Assembly: GCA_965223405.1 (NCBI GenBank)
Contig: CBDCWO010000006.1
Location: forward strand, 4,030,001 to 4,094,000
Source: CBDCWO01 sp965223405
GTDB taxonomy: Bacteria > Bacteroidota > Bacteroidia > Chitinophagales > Saprospiraceae
Direction of reading: 5' to 3'
Length of the DNA: 64,000 nt
Made by a program: the position numbers and the translations under genes. The stretch's first letter is position 1, and the number at the start of each line of letters is the position of its first letter. Below the pieces are notes generated by a model. The model saw only the letters and a list, made by a program, of their open reading frames with translations. It had not been told where the DNA came from and ran no database searches. Shown here in pieces: positions 19,801 through 27,917 of the stretch.

Positions 19801-19861
19801 TGAAATGCTGGGAAATGCGGGGAATGGAACCCAACAATTGGTGGAAGTTATGGCCAAATAG
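16853..19861 (+). CDS. Six-hairpin ((alpha/alpha)6) glycosidase-like protein with C-terminal discoidin domain
   Basis: A 1002-residue protein with an N-terminal export signal (LLFNFTKCAD, possible lipobox). The first third looks like a beta-sandwich, the middle (about 290-650) like an (alpha/alpha)6 barrel (HRALATHVMLATRTF, IYDYGQLYTNFGLD, QWTSHNYWTLIGLRSAIRLAKFL, LLWPTELVQP), and the C-terminus (about 875-1000) is an F5/8 type C domain (GKPVSCSGETEKHPASFANDG, YWQSTDKVAWWQVDL). It shares the segment VDFWxSAL and the general layout with the protein at 25738, so the two are paralogues. I cannot place it in a numbered GH family. Function inferred: exo-acting glycosidase or related enzyme of the PUL. 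Confidence 0.65.
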   Translation: MKSTGKQMGISALVVMLLFNFTKCADSENEDSGKQVVIDYQMVDPSLDDPEKPWCYYTHPVSCIGVPFMPDAVVVTPEGNIFTGSAELCLFLGKDARPMASRQRQFLDGFIPIVKDSWIDEDGLDYQWEAFGTSLNGFDESNTLQFIKLKVKNTNSEATEARIIAAMRHSATYEWKRENAKPFTHSTYAIVNDWLLRDEKVVCIYPTPSYWEAVRNMPYQEPFQGKNIGIEPQTEVGLAHYIKLLDPNETMELVFKLPRVSVEKGDKDYLETMKIASYSSYRNSVVDFWTSALTSKSIVHTPGEPLIEQSHRALATHVMLATRTFKNGKRSQSDGLPYPNLFLSTIYDYGQLYTNFGLDSFVTLNFPHCLDRQQPNGLFVDIAVSHGAKIHCAHGQTTSFICDFIVNTRDSDRGEEMFPFITEAVDLIREEHNTQPHGLMSPTRPYDNEMIFGQWTSHNYWTLIGLRSAIRLAKFLDKKDITAHWLQLCNDFEKTLLKAVRESAAPDGYVPTGLYDFQTGAEAVNYKGKKWEEYRTDQDWENNMLLWPTELVQPNDPLVAGTLKRLHETKFREGIMTYRNGQHLHQYITTRVINQYNANKQTRKALIDLYSTLLHMGSTGESFENMIRPWTDRDVEFCPPPHGWGCANVSNTIRNLFVMEKGGNGGIDLEKRDLMLLNVVSPAWLVNGKPLGIEKAPNSFGIVTIMMTPRKEGADVSLQSEFHTQPNKIVIRVPYFVKLNSFSSDAKESILVGGAIHLSPDATSLSMEWDLDPDVDKDAYQNLLLSYRREVGHWKGKRSEMPVAPKGFLMKEEKVHPIEVLSFELVLKAWKTEYARRFTEHINAGGKVKTYSPVPLQKSPSGGIYTQPAGLLEGKPVSCSGETEKHPASFANDGMTSDPFNYWQSTDKVAWWQVDLEEVTDIRSITVVPYYKSPGRFYQFVVKTSTDGKDWYMILDKSNNKQNFGKEGINYTGQITAVRYIRVEMLGNAGNGTQQLVEVMAK

Positions 19862-19895
19862 TTTGTCCGGTAAACAATAATATTGCGAAATCAAA

Positions 19896-21386
19896 ATGAA
19901 TAAATTGATAGATTTAGAAAAATTACAGCTAATACTGACAATTTCAATTGCACTATTCATTGGTGTTAATTTTTCTCCCCGGGAAACCAAAGAGAAAACA
20001 AACGTCATTCAGATATTAACAGATGATCAGGGTTGGGGCGATTTGGGATCATTTGGTCACGATTTTATTCAGACACCTCACATTGATAAGCTGGCGGAAA
20101 AGGGTATCAAGTTTACACATTGCTACTCGGCTGATGGGGTATGTTCTCCATCCAGGGCTTCTATTTTAACAGGGCGCACTCCCTATAGAAATGGAGTATT
20201 CAGATGGATTCCTCCAAATCATTATTGTCATCTTCCAGAAAGTGAAATTACCCTGCCTCAGCTATTGCGTGACAACGGTTATCAAACAGCTCATTTTGGT
20301 AAATGGCATCTTAGCCATTACGCTGAGAAAAGAGTTGGCGACACGTATGATTTCAAAGATTTCAGATGGGGTCATCCCGATCAGCCAACAATGAAAGAAT
20401 ATGGGTATGACTATTGGTTTGCAACCGGGAATGTAGCCCGGCCTAATCATAAAAATCCATTAAACTTCTTTCTAAACGGGAAACCATTAGGAAAGATGGA
20501 AGGTTTTTCGGCTCAGATTGTTGTAGAAGAGCTCATTAAATGGATGAAGGAATACCGCGATGATAATAGCCCTTTTTTTATAACCCTGTGGTTTCATGAA
20601 CCGCATGGCCCTGTGAATAGTGATCCTGAGCACATTAAGCGGTACAATAATATAAAAGATCCAAGTTTTCAGCAATATATGGCCAATGTTACACAAATTG
20701 ATGAAGCTATAGGTCAAATTGTGAATGTATTAAAAGAGCTGGGTATCTATGATGAAACGCTAATTTGGTATACCAGTGATAATGGGCCCGAAGGTCGTCA
20801 CGAATATGGAACATTTAATACCAGTGATCATGTTTATGGAGGATCTCGTTCTCGTGGGAGCACTGGTGGCTTACGGGGACGGAAACGGCATACACATGAA
20901 GGTGGTATTCGGGTTCCGGGAATCATTTCCTGGCCGAATGGATTTAAAGAAAGCCGCATAAAACCAGGGACAATATCGGCTGAACCTGTTATTGGTTCAG
21001 ATGTGTTTCCAACAATCCTTGATATTGTTGGTATTGAGCTACCCCAAAACCGAGTATTGGATGCAACTTCTATATTACCGGTTTTGAAAGGGAAGAAGTT
21101 AAAACGAAGAAAACCACTATACTGGAGAAATACGTTTCAGGAATTTCGTGTTGCCATTCGGGAAGGAGATTGGAAAATCCTGAGTAATTCTGAGCGTACA
21201 AAATTCGAAATGTTCAATTTAAACATCGATCCTCGGGAGACTACCGATTTGTCAAAGCATCAACCCAAGATTTTTAATCGTTTGAAACAACGCCTGATTG
21301 AATATGACAATGAAGTCTTAAAGGAAGGCCCCAAATGGTGGGATCGAGAAAAAAATGAAAAAACCGGGATGCCAAAACTTGAATAA
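19896..21386 (+). CDS. Sulfatase, family S1 (Cys-type)
   Basis: A 496-residue sulfatase with an N-terminal hydrophobic export segment (about 11-25) lacking a lipobox Cys, so probably periplasmic. Asp pair in ILTDDQGWGDLGSFG (about 40-54); activation motif CSPSR with Cys83 in ADGVCSPSRASILTGR; GKWHLSHY; WYTSDNGPEGR; and EGGIRVPGIISWP. The DDQGWGD and CSPSRASILTGR pattern resembles arylsulfatases of the N-acetylgalactosamine-6-sulfatase type, but the substrate cannot be assigned. It lies 34 bases behind the six-hairpin protein and 57 before the DUF6067-like gene. Confidence 0.93.
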   Translation: MNKLIDLEKLQLILTISIALFIGVNFSPRETKEKTNVIQILTDDQGWGDLGSFGHDFIQTPHIDKLAEKGIKFTHCYSADGVCSPSRASILTGRTPYRNGVFRWIPPNHYCHLPESEITLPQLLRDNGYQTAHFGKWHLSHYAEKRVGDTYDFKDFRWGHPDQPTMKEYGYDYWFATGNVARPNHKNPLNFFLNGKPLGKMEGFSAQIVVEELIKWMKEYRDDNSPFFITLWFHEPHGPVNSDPEHIKRYNNIKDPSFQQYMANVTQIDEAIGQIVNVLKELGIYDETLIWYTSDNGPEGRHEYGTFNTSDHVYGGSRSRGSTGGLRGRKRHTHEGGIRVPGIISWPNGFKESRIKPGTISAEPVIGSDVFPTILDIVGIELPQNRVLDATSILPVLKGKKLKRRKPLYWRNTFQEFRVAIREGDWKILSNSERTKFEMFNLNIDPRETTDLSKHQPKIFNRLKQRLIEYDNEVLKEGPKWWDREKNEKTGMPKLE

Positions 21387-21443
21387 AGATAAAGTAAGCG
21401 ATGTAGACTAACTGAAAATTATCAAGTTTCAATGGAATAAATA

Positions 21444-24155
21444 ATGATAAAGAAAACTCTAGTGTTACTTCTCGTTTGGCTTGCCATTGCAGTTCAGGCA
21501 CAGGACGAAAAGGAAAAAAGTTTGATTGACAGTCAGGCAAGGAAAGAATACAATACTCCTTCATTAATGGTAGGTGAAACCGCATTATCAAAAACAGTTA
21601 TGCAGGATTATGCTGGCAAAGAAGAACAGGAGGCCTTACTTTCAGCTTATCCTAAAGATAACTTTTTACTTTTTCCTGAAAGACGGGAAAACTCCATTCG
21701 GCTGCTGGATGGAATTCCTTCCATCTGGGCCAGGCGCACAAAAGAGGAACTTACTTCAATACAATTAAGTGCACAACCCGGGGAATATTTCGTTTTTCAA
21801 ATCGGCATATGGGCTGCCAGGGCCGACTTAAGCACGATCAGGTATTCAGCTTCTCCTTTTACAGGTTCTCCGGCATTGGGAGAGTTAAGCTGTTTCAATC
21901 TGGAAGGAACAGATTTCAGGGGTCAGGAATTACGCAAAGAGATTGATGTGAAACAAGGTGATGTACAGGCTCTCTGGTTCGGAGTTCAGATTCCTGAATC
22001 TGCCACCGGGAAATTCACAACAGAGATTGATATTGGCGCAGAAGATGAAGTGGCAAAGGCTGTTCATGTCACCCTGGAGGTTTCTGGTAAGGCTGTCAGG
22101 AATAAGGGATTCGATGACAGCTACAATATGTCACGTCTGGCCTGGCTTAATTCCATGGAAGGCAGAGATGACGATCTTACCAGTGGGTATTTGCCTGTTC
22201 AGCGCGAAAAACATGGATATAAAATCCTGGGGCGTGAAGTAAGCATAGCTGATAATGGTCTTCCTGCTTCAATTCTCAGCTACTTTGATAATAATAATCA
22301 ATCCTTAGCGAGTACGCCTGAAGCCATTCTCAAGGATAAATTGAAATTTGTCGTAGAACTTGCGCACGGAGAAACCGTACTGTTTGAACCGGGAGAGCTT
22401 GAATTCCTTTCTTCAACACCTTCGCAGCTGGTTTGGGAGCTTATCAGTCATGCTTCCAATGCCATTCTTAAGGTAAGAGGCAGTGCTGAGTTTGATGGAT
22501 TTATCAACTATGAGATTGAGCTTACTGCCAGGGAATCACTGGCTGTGAAAGATATTCGTCTGGAGGTACCTTTTACATCAGCCATGTCTAAATACATGAT
22601 GGGAATGGGTAAAACAGGTGGCTACCGCCCTGATTCCTGGTCATGGACCTGGGATGTTGCAGAAAAAGGCCAGGATGGTGTCTGGATCGGAGGATTAAAC
22701 GGGGGACTAAAAATTAAATTGAAGGATCAAAATTACCGGCGGCCCCTGGTAAACATTTATTATCCTTTTCACCCCTTATTATTACCGGAATCATGGGGCA
22801 ATGAAAATAAAGGAGGAGCTGAAATTATTGAAGATGCAAACGAAACCCTGCTGACTCTATATTCCGGCGCCAGGACAATGCAGGCAAACCAGAGTCTCTT
22901 TTTTAACTGCGAAATGCTTATTACTCCTTTTAAGCTTATCAATAAAGATGTACAGTTCAACGACAGGTATTTTCATACCAATATGGATAATGTTGGATTA
23001 TATATTCCCGATGCAAAAAAATCAGGGGCAAACATCATCAATATCCATCAGGGAAATGAAATCTATCCTTATATCAACTATCCATACATAACTGAGAATA
23101 TTGATGGATTGGCACGATTCATTGAGGATGCACACGCAGAAGGTATTCGTACTAAAGTGTATTATACCACTCGCGAATTGACAGTCAATGCCCCGGAAAT
23201 ATGGGCCATGCGAAGTCTCAAAGGTGAAATTATCTTACCGGGACCAGGAAAGGATGTAAGAACCGTGATTCATAAAAAAGGACCCGACCAATGGCTGCTT
23301 GATAATTTTAAATCGGATTTTATCCCAGCCTGGGTAAGTGTATTTAAGGAAGGGCCTTATGAAGGATTGAAGGATCTGTCTGTCATAACAACACCTGATT
23401 CACGTTTAAATAACTTCTTTATCGGGGGACTGGACTGGATGTGTGATAATCTGAAAATAGATGGCTTCTATATTGATGATGCAGCCCTGGACAGAGAAAC
23501 ACTTCGACGCGCCAGAAAAATAGTGGACAGAAGGCAGTCAACATCCAGGATTGATATGCACACATGGGATCACTTCAACAGCATGGCAGGATATATATGT
23601 TGTATGAATTTATATATGGACCTTTTACCTTATATAGACATGATGTGGATTGGGGAGAGCCGTAACTACAATGCATCCCCGGATTACTGGCTGGTAGAGA
23701 CTTCCGGTATTCCCTTTGGATTAACATCCCAAATGCTTAACAGAGGTGGGAATAAATGGAGAGGAATGGTTTACGGTATGACAAATCGTTTAGGGTGGTT
23801 AGATCCTCCTACACCTGAGTACATATGGAAGTTTTGGGATGAACATGAAATTCAGGCAATGAATATGATAGGTTTTTGGGATGAAAATTGTCCGGTTAGT
23901 ACAAATAATTCGGAAATGGTAGCTACTGTTTATAAAGGAGCTGAAAAATCCATCATTGCGGTTGCCAATTGGACGGATAAAGATATTACCGGAAAACTGG
24001 AAATAGACTGGGATAAACTGGGATTGGAAGCTGAAAACAGTAAAATATATATCCCCGCTATTGGGGAATATCAGGATGCCCGGCAACTCAAACTGTCAAG
24101 TCAACTGACTATTGAAGGAGGAAAAGGTTTTTTAATAATAATTGAAGGCAGATAG
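21444..24155 (+). CDS. Putative glycoside hydrolase, DUF6067-like
   Basis: A 903-residue exported protein (signal peptide cleaved near AVQA/QDEK). The N-terminal half is predicted to be beta-rich (about 90-420). The C-terminal half resembles a TIM-barrel glycosidase domain: NIINIHQGNEIYPYINYP, GIRTKVYYTTRELT, DGFYIDDAALDRETL (about 675), MHTWDHFN, DMMWIGES. A C-terminal small beta domain follows. This layout fits the DUF6067 group distantly related to GH123-type enzymes. The acidic cluster in YIDDAALDRE and the MWIGE segment are plausible catalytic carboxylates, but that is inference. The next sulfatase begins two bases behind its stop. Confidence 0.55.
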   Translation: MIKKTLVLLLVWLAIAVQAQDEKEKSLIDSQARKEYNTPSLMVGETALSKTVMQDYAGKEEQEALLSAYPKDNFLLFPERRENSIRLLDGIPSIWARRTKEELTSIQLSAQPGEYFVFQIGIWAARADLSTIRYSASPFTGSPALGELSCFNLEGTDFRGQELRKEIDVKQGDVQALWFGVQIPESATGKFTTEIDIGAEDEVAKAVHVTLEVSGKAVRNKGFDDSYNMSRLAWLNSMEGRDDDLTSGYLPVQREKHGYKILGREVSIADNGLPASILSYFDNNNQSLASTPEAILKDKLKFVVELAHGETVLFEPGELEFLSSTPSQLVWELISHASNAILKVRGSAEFDGFINYEIELTARESLAVKDIRLEVPFTSAMSKYMMGMGKTGGYRPDSWSWTWDVAEKGQDGVWIGGLNGGLKIKLKDQNYRRPLVNIYYPFHPLLLPESWGNENKGGAEIIEDANETLLTLYSGARTMQANQSLFFNCEMLITPFKLINKDVQFNDRYFHTNMDNVGLYIPDAKKSGANIINIHQGNEIYPYINYPYITENIDGLARFIEDAHAEGIRTKVYYTTRELTVNAPEIWAMRSLKGEIILPGPGKDVRTVIHKKGPDQWLLDNFKSDFIPAWVSVFKEGPYEGLKDLSVITTPDSRLNNFFIGGLDWMCDNLKIDGFYIDDAALDRETLRRARKIVDRRQSTSRIDMHTWDHFNSMAGYICCMNLYMDLLPYIDMMWIGESRNYNASPDYWLVETSGIPFGLTSQMLNRGGNKWRGMVYGMTNRLGWLDPPTPEYIWKFWDEHEIQAMNMIGFWDENCPVSTNNSEMVATVYKGAEKSIIAVANWTDKDITGKLEIDWDKLGLEAENSKIYIPAIGEYQDARQLKLSSQLTIEGGKGFLIIIEGR

Positions 24156-24157
24156 TG

Positions 24158-25729
24158 ATGAAGATAAGAGTAAAAATAAGCCTGATAGCTTTACTTATTA
24201 TTTTGTATGCGTGTAATTCTTCGACTAAACAGGTGGTCCGGTCAAAACCTAATATCATTATTATTCTTGCAGATGATTTTGGGCTTGGCGATATTCAGTC
24301 ATATTACCCTGGCAACAAGATTTCTACACCAAATCTTGATAATCTTTCCACAGAAGGAATGAATTTTTATTCTGCTCACAGCAGTTCAGCGGTGTGTACT
24401 CCTACAAGATATGGGTTATTAACTGGAAGGTATAATTGGAGGACTGCTTTACAAGAATCCGTAATTACCTGTTATGAGCCTCCACTTATTAAAAAGGAAA
24501 GAATAACATTGCCGGAAATGCTAAAGGAAAATGGATATAATACGGCCTGTATTGGAAAGTGGCATTTAGGATGGAATTGGGAAGGGGAACGTCCAAATGA
24601 AAGAACTAACGAAGGAAATATACTGTACAAATACAGATGGGATTATTCAAAATCAATTAAGGGTGGACCAAATGATCATGGTTTTGATTACTATTTTGGT
24701 ACTCCAGCTCCTAATGTTCCTCCATTTGCATATATTGAAAACGATCACGTTGTTGAGTTACCTACAGCCACTTATGAGTATGAAGAAGGCCCCATTTCTA
24801 TGCCAAAAGTATTTGATGGTTCTCCAATGGCTCCAGGGTGGAAATTTGATCAAATTTTACCTGATATTACAAAAGCAGCTGTTGAATATATTCATGACCA
24901 GAGTCAAACAAAACAACCATTTTTTTTATATTTTTCAATGACCTCCCCACATGAACCGGTTGCTCCAAGTAAGAATTTTGCTGGTAAAAGTGGTATTGCT
25001 CCTATTGCTGACTTTATAATGGAAACCGATTGGTCGGTTGGTCAGGTTTTAAAGGCTGTGGAGGATGCAGCTATTTCAGAGAATACATTAATCATATTTA
25101 CTGCTGACAATGGTCATTCGTATTATACTGGATTAGACAAACTTCTTGAAGCAGAACACTTTCCAAATGGTATTTATCGTGGGTATAAGGGCGATATTTG
25201 GGAAGGTGGGCATCGCGTACCTTTTATTGTGAAATGGGCAGGAAAAGTTGAAGCAAATTCATCAACAAATAATCTTGTATCCGTCAATGATATTTTTGCT
25301 ACATGTGCTGAACTTGTTGGTAATACTCAGCTACCAAAAAATACGGCTGAAGACAGTTTTAGTTTTCTAAATATGCTACTCAATAATAAAAAACCAGTTT
25401 GTCGAAATAGCTTAATAGCTCACTCGGTTCACGGTGAATTTGCATACCTGCGAGATTCGATGAAGATTGTTTTTGCTCTACCAGAGAGAAATTTGAAATT
25501 ATCCAGAGGCAAAGCTGCAAAGCAAAAACTATATAATCTTAATATCGATCCTGGAGAAAAACAGGATATAGCACTGGAATATCCCGAGCTGGTAAGAGAA
25601 TTAACTAATGAGTTAAGATCAATCGTAGAGCGAGGAACAAGCCGTAACGAATCCGGATGTTCTAATGATGTAAAAGTTTTATTTGATACAATTCAAACTC
25701 AACGTTGGGCAACACCAATTTTAAATTGA
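24158..25729 (+). CDS. Sulfatase, family S1 (Cys-type), lipoprotein
   Basis: A 523-residue sulfatase with lipobox LYAC (Cys19). Asp pair in ILADDFGLGD; activation motif CTPTR with Cys80 (Thr in place of the usual Ser, a tolerated variant); GKWHLGWNWEGERPNE; FTADNGHSYY; GDIWEGGHRVPFIVKW. It is most like the sulfatase at 5479 in this window, sharing SSAVCTP and the long insertion after GKWHLG. The ATG at 24158 is preferred over a GTG at 24155 that would share a base with the previous stop. The preceding gene ends two bases upstream, suggesting translational coupling. Confidence 0.93.
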   Translation: MKIRVKISLIALLIILYACNSSTKQVVRSKPNIIIILADDFGLGDIQSYYPGNKISTPNLDNLSTEGMNFYSAHSSSAVCTPTRYGLLTGRYNWRTALQESVITCYEPPLIKKERITLPEMLKENGYNTACIGKWHLGWNWEGERPNERTNEGNILYKYRWDYSKSIKGGPNDHGFDYYFGTPAPNVPPFAYIENDHVVELPTATYEYEEGPISMPKVFDGSPMAPGWKFDQILPDITKAAVEYIHDQSQTKQPFFLYFSMTSPHEPVAPSKNFAGKSGIAPIADFIMETDWSVGQVLKAVEDAAISENTLIIFTADNGHSYYTGLDKLLEAEHFPNGIYRGYKGDIWEGGHRVPFIVKWAGKVEANSSTNNLVSVNDIFATCAELVGNTQLPKNTAEDSFSFLNMLLNNKKPVCRNSLIAHSVHGEFAYLRDSMKIVFALPERNLKLSRGKAAKQKLYNLNIDPGEKQDIALEYPELVRELTNELRSIVERGTSRNESGCSNDVKVLFDTIQTQRWATPILN

Positions 25730-25737
25730 AATTGTTA

Positions 25738-27888
25738 ATGAGAAAATTATCCTGCAAAAGAATGAAAAACCTGCTAAATCTGGTTGTCTTTGCACTATTA
25801 ATAGTTGCATATTCTTGTGAAAATTCAAATGATAAGAGCAAAAAAACAAATGAGAATGCTATAGAAGAGCCTTTCGAATATTTCGAGAATTCATGGCAGG
25901 TAATCGGACTTCAAGACTACAATAAAGGGACACGTATTTCTCCGGACAATCATCTTTTGTTGTCCGGAGGAAAGTGGATAAAGATAAAAGTTGGAACTGA
26001 TCTTGATACCCTGCCCAGAACGTCGGTAAAAACACTTGAGGAAGGTTGGTTACCCATTGTTTTATTAACTACCTGGGATAACGAAGTCCGTTACAATATA
26101 AAAATATGGGCAACACCTCTGAAGTCGACAAAAAATTGGAAGAAAGCTTTTAGTTGGCCTGTGGAAGGTGAAAATTATCTGAATTGGGTGCAATTTACAG
26201 CTTCAAATACGGGCAATAAGAATTTCGAAGCCAGATTCAATCTTGAGGGCTTTGAAACCCCGGCAGATAATCAATCATTTTCCTGGAATCTGGCACCAGG
26301 TGAAAGTGAAGCTGTTGCAGTAAGTTTTCCTTATTCTCCGGAAGGAGGAAAAGTCACCTACGATGACATGGATTCGGAATTGTGGTTGCAACGAACGGTA
26401 GATTTTTGGATCTCAGCTCTTGATACCAGAACGATTATTCAAACACCTGACAAAAAGGTAAACGAAGCTTACCTGGCATCTCACGTTTGCCAGTTGATAG
26501 CGCGTGATCACCATGTACTTAAGGGTGGTGAAGGATTTTATGATAAGTTCTTTTTAAGAGATGCAGCTTATCAGGTTATGGAGTTGGAAGAAGCAGGCAT
26601 GTTGGAAGAAGCAAGGTTCATGGTAGAGAAATACCTTGAGCACCAGTTGGAGGATGGTCGCTTCTCCAGCCCATCATCTTTTCAGCATATGGAAGATGTT
26701 GAATGGGATGCCAATGGACAGTCGCAATGGGTGTTATGGCAATATTATAAAATTACCGGAGATGTGGAATCTCTGGGCAAGTTTTACCCATATATGAAAC
26801 GAGCAGCTGAATGGGCCATAAAGACTCGAAAACCTGAGGATGAGATAGAGAAAAAGTATAAATCATTATATGGCATGTTACCGGGCACACATGCTGATGG
26901 CGAAAATTTACCTCGAATGAAATACCATATAGTGGGATACGATTTTTGGAATCTCAGAGGGATGGAGTGTACTGCTGATGCAGCTAGAATATTAGATCAT
27001 GCTGCAGATTATGAGTATTTTACGAAAGAAGCCGATGCCTACCGTCAGGATATTAACAGGGTATGGGAACGTCAAAAAGCACCCCATTTTTTACCAAGCT
27101 GGGAAGGAGCAGGAACACATTGGGGGAATACAGAAACATTGTGGCCCACAATGATTTTTGAAAAAGATGATCCGCGTGTAAAAGCACTTTGCAATCATGT
27201 CAGGAACGAGTATCATGCAGGCTACATCGAAGGAACAATTCAATGGATTCGTGGAGAAAGGCAAGGTTCCAAACATCCCCCGGCCATTCATCCATACATG
27301 GGAGCCTATACAACCATGGTTGATTTAACACTGGGGAATCATGAGCGCGTGGTAAAGGATTTTTATTGGTACTTGCTTCACTCCAGTGCTTCTCATGCTT
27401 TTCCAGAGGGCATTTTTTATCAAACAAAAACGGCATGGGTTGATTTGATTCCTCATGTGACCGGCGCATCTAATTATGCAATTATGTTGCGGCATATGTT
27501 GGTTCATGAGGAGAAGGATGAACTTCACCTTTTAAAGGCCATTCCTGATTGGTGGTTTGAGGAAGGAAAAGAGTTTCGCATTGAAAATGCACCCACCCAT
27601 TTTGGATTTATAAATTTGGTAGTCAAGTCCGAAAAAGATGGAGTAAGTATAAAAGTAGATTTGCCTGAAAGAAATCCAGCAAGTAAAGTAATTCTTTATC
27701 TCCCGGAGTCAGTTAATCTAATAAATATCTTGGATTCAATTGAAGTTATTAAACGATCCGATCAGAAAGAGCGATGGGATATGGAGAAAGTTATTTCTCT
27801 GTATAAGAAAAACTGGTATAAAGATGGAGAATGGATAGGTCCAACTCCTGTCAAGGCCAGGTCTGATTTTTCCACCAGAATAAATTAA
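25738..27888 (+). CDS. Six-hairpin glycosidase-like lipoprotein
   Basis: A 716-residue lipoprotein (lipobox AYSC; an internal ATG at 25762 is an equally good start). The N-terminal beta-sandwich (about 30-230) is followed by an (alpha/alpha)6-barrel: GEGFYDKFFLRDAAYQVMELEEAGM is the kind of segment seen in GH15-like enzymes, then QLEDGRFSSPSSFQ, DANGQSQWVLWQYYKITGD, YHIVGYDFWNLRGM, HWGNTETLWPTMIFE and FPEGIFYQTKTAWVDLIPH. It is paralogous to the 1002-residue protein at 16853 but lacks the discoidin domain. Conserved acidic residues in the LRDAA and EWDANGQ segments may be catalytic. The numbered family is not recognised. Confidence 0.62.
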   Translation: MRKLSCKRMKNLLNLVVFALLIVAYSCENSNDKSKKTNENAIEEPFEYFENSWQVIGLQDYNKGTRISPDNHLLLSGGKWIKIKVGTDLDTLPRTSVKTLEEGWLPIVLLTTWDNEVRYNIKIWATPLKSTKNWKKAFSWPVEGENYLNWVQFTASNTGNKNFEARFNLEGFETPADNQSFSWNLAPGESEAVAVSFPYSPEGGKVTYDDMDSELWLQRTVDFWISALDTRTIIQTPDKKVNEAYLASHVCQLIARDHHVLKGGEGFYDKFFLRDAAYQVMELEEAGMLEEARFMVEKYLEHQLEDGRFSSPSSFQHMEDVEWDANGQSQWVLWQYYKITGDVESLGKFYPYMKRAAEWAIKTRKPEDEIEKKYKSLYGMLPGTHADGENLPRMKYHIVGYDFWNLRGMECTADAARILDHAADYEYFTKEADAYRQDINRVWERQKAPHFLPSWEGAGTHWGNTETLWPTMIFEKDDPRVKALCNHVRNEYHAGYIEGTIQWIRGERQGSKHPPAIHPYMGAYTTMVDLTLGNHERVVKDFYWYLLHSSASHAFPEGIFYQTKTAWVDLIPHVTGASNYAIMLRHMLVHEEKDELHLLKAIPDWWFEEGKEFRIENAPTHFGFINLVVKSEKDGVSIKVDLPERNPASKVILYLPESVNLINILDSIEVIKRSDQKERWDMEKVISLYKKNWYKDGEWIGPTPVKARSDFSTRIN

Positions 27889-27917
27889 ACTGGTATAAGC
27901 CAATAAACTCGTAAACA

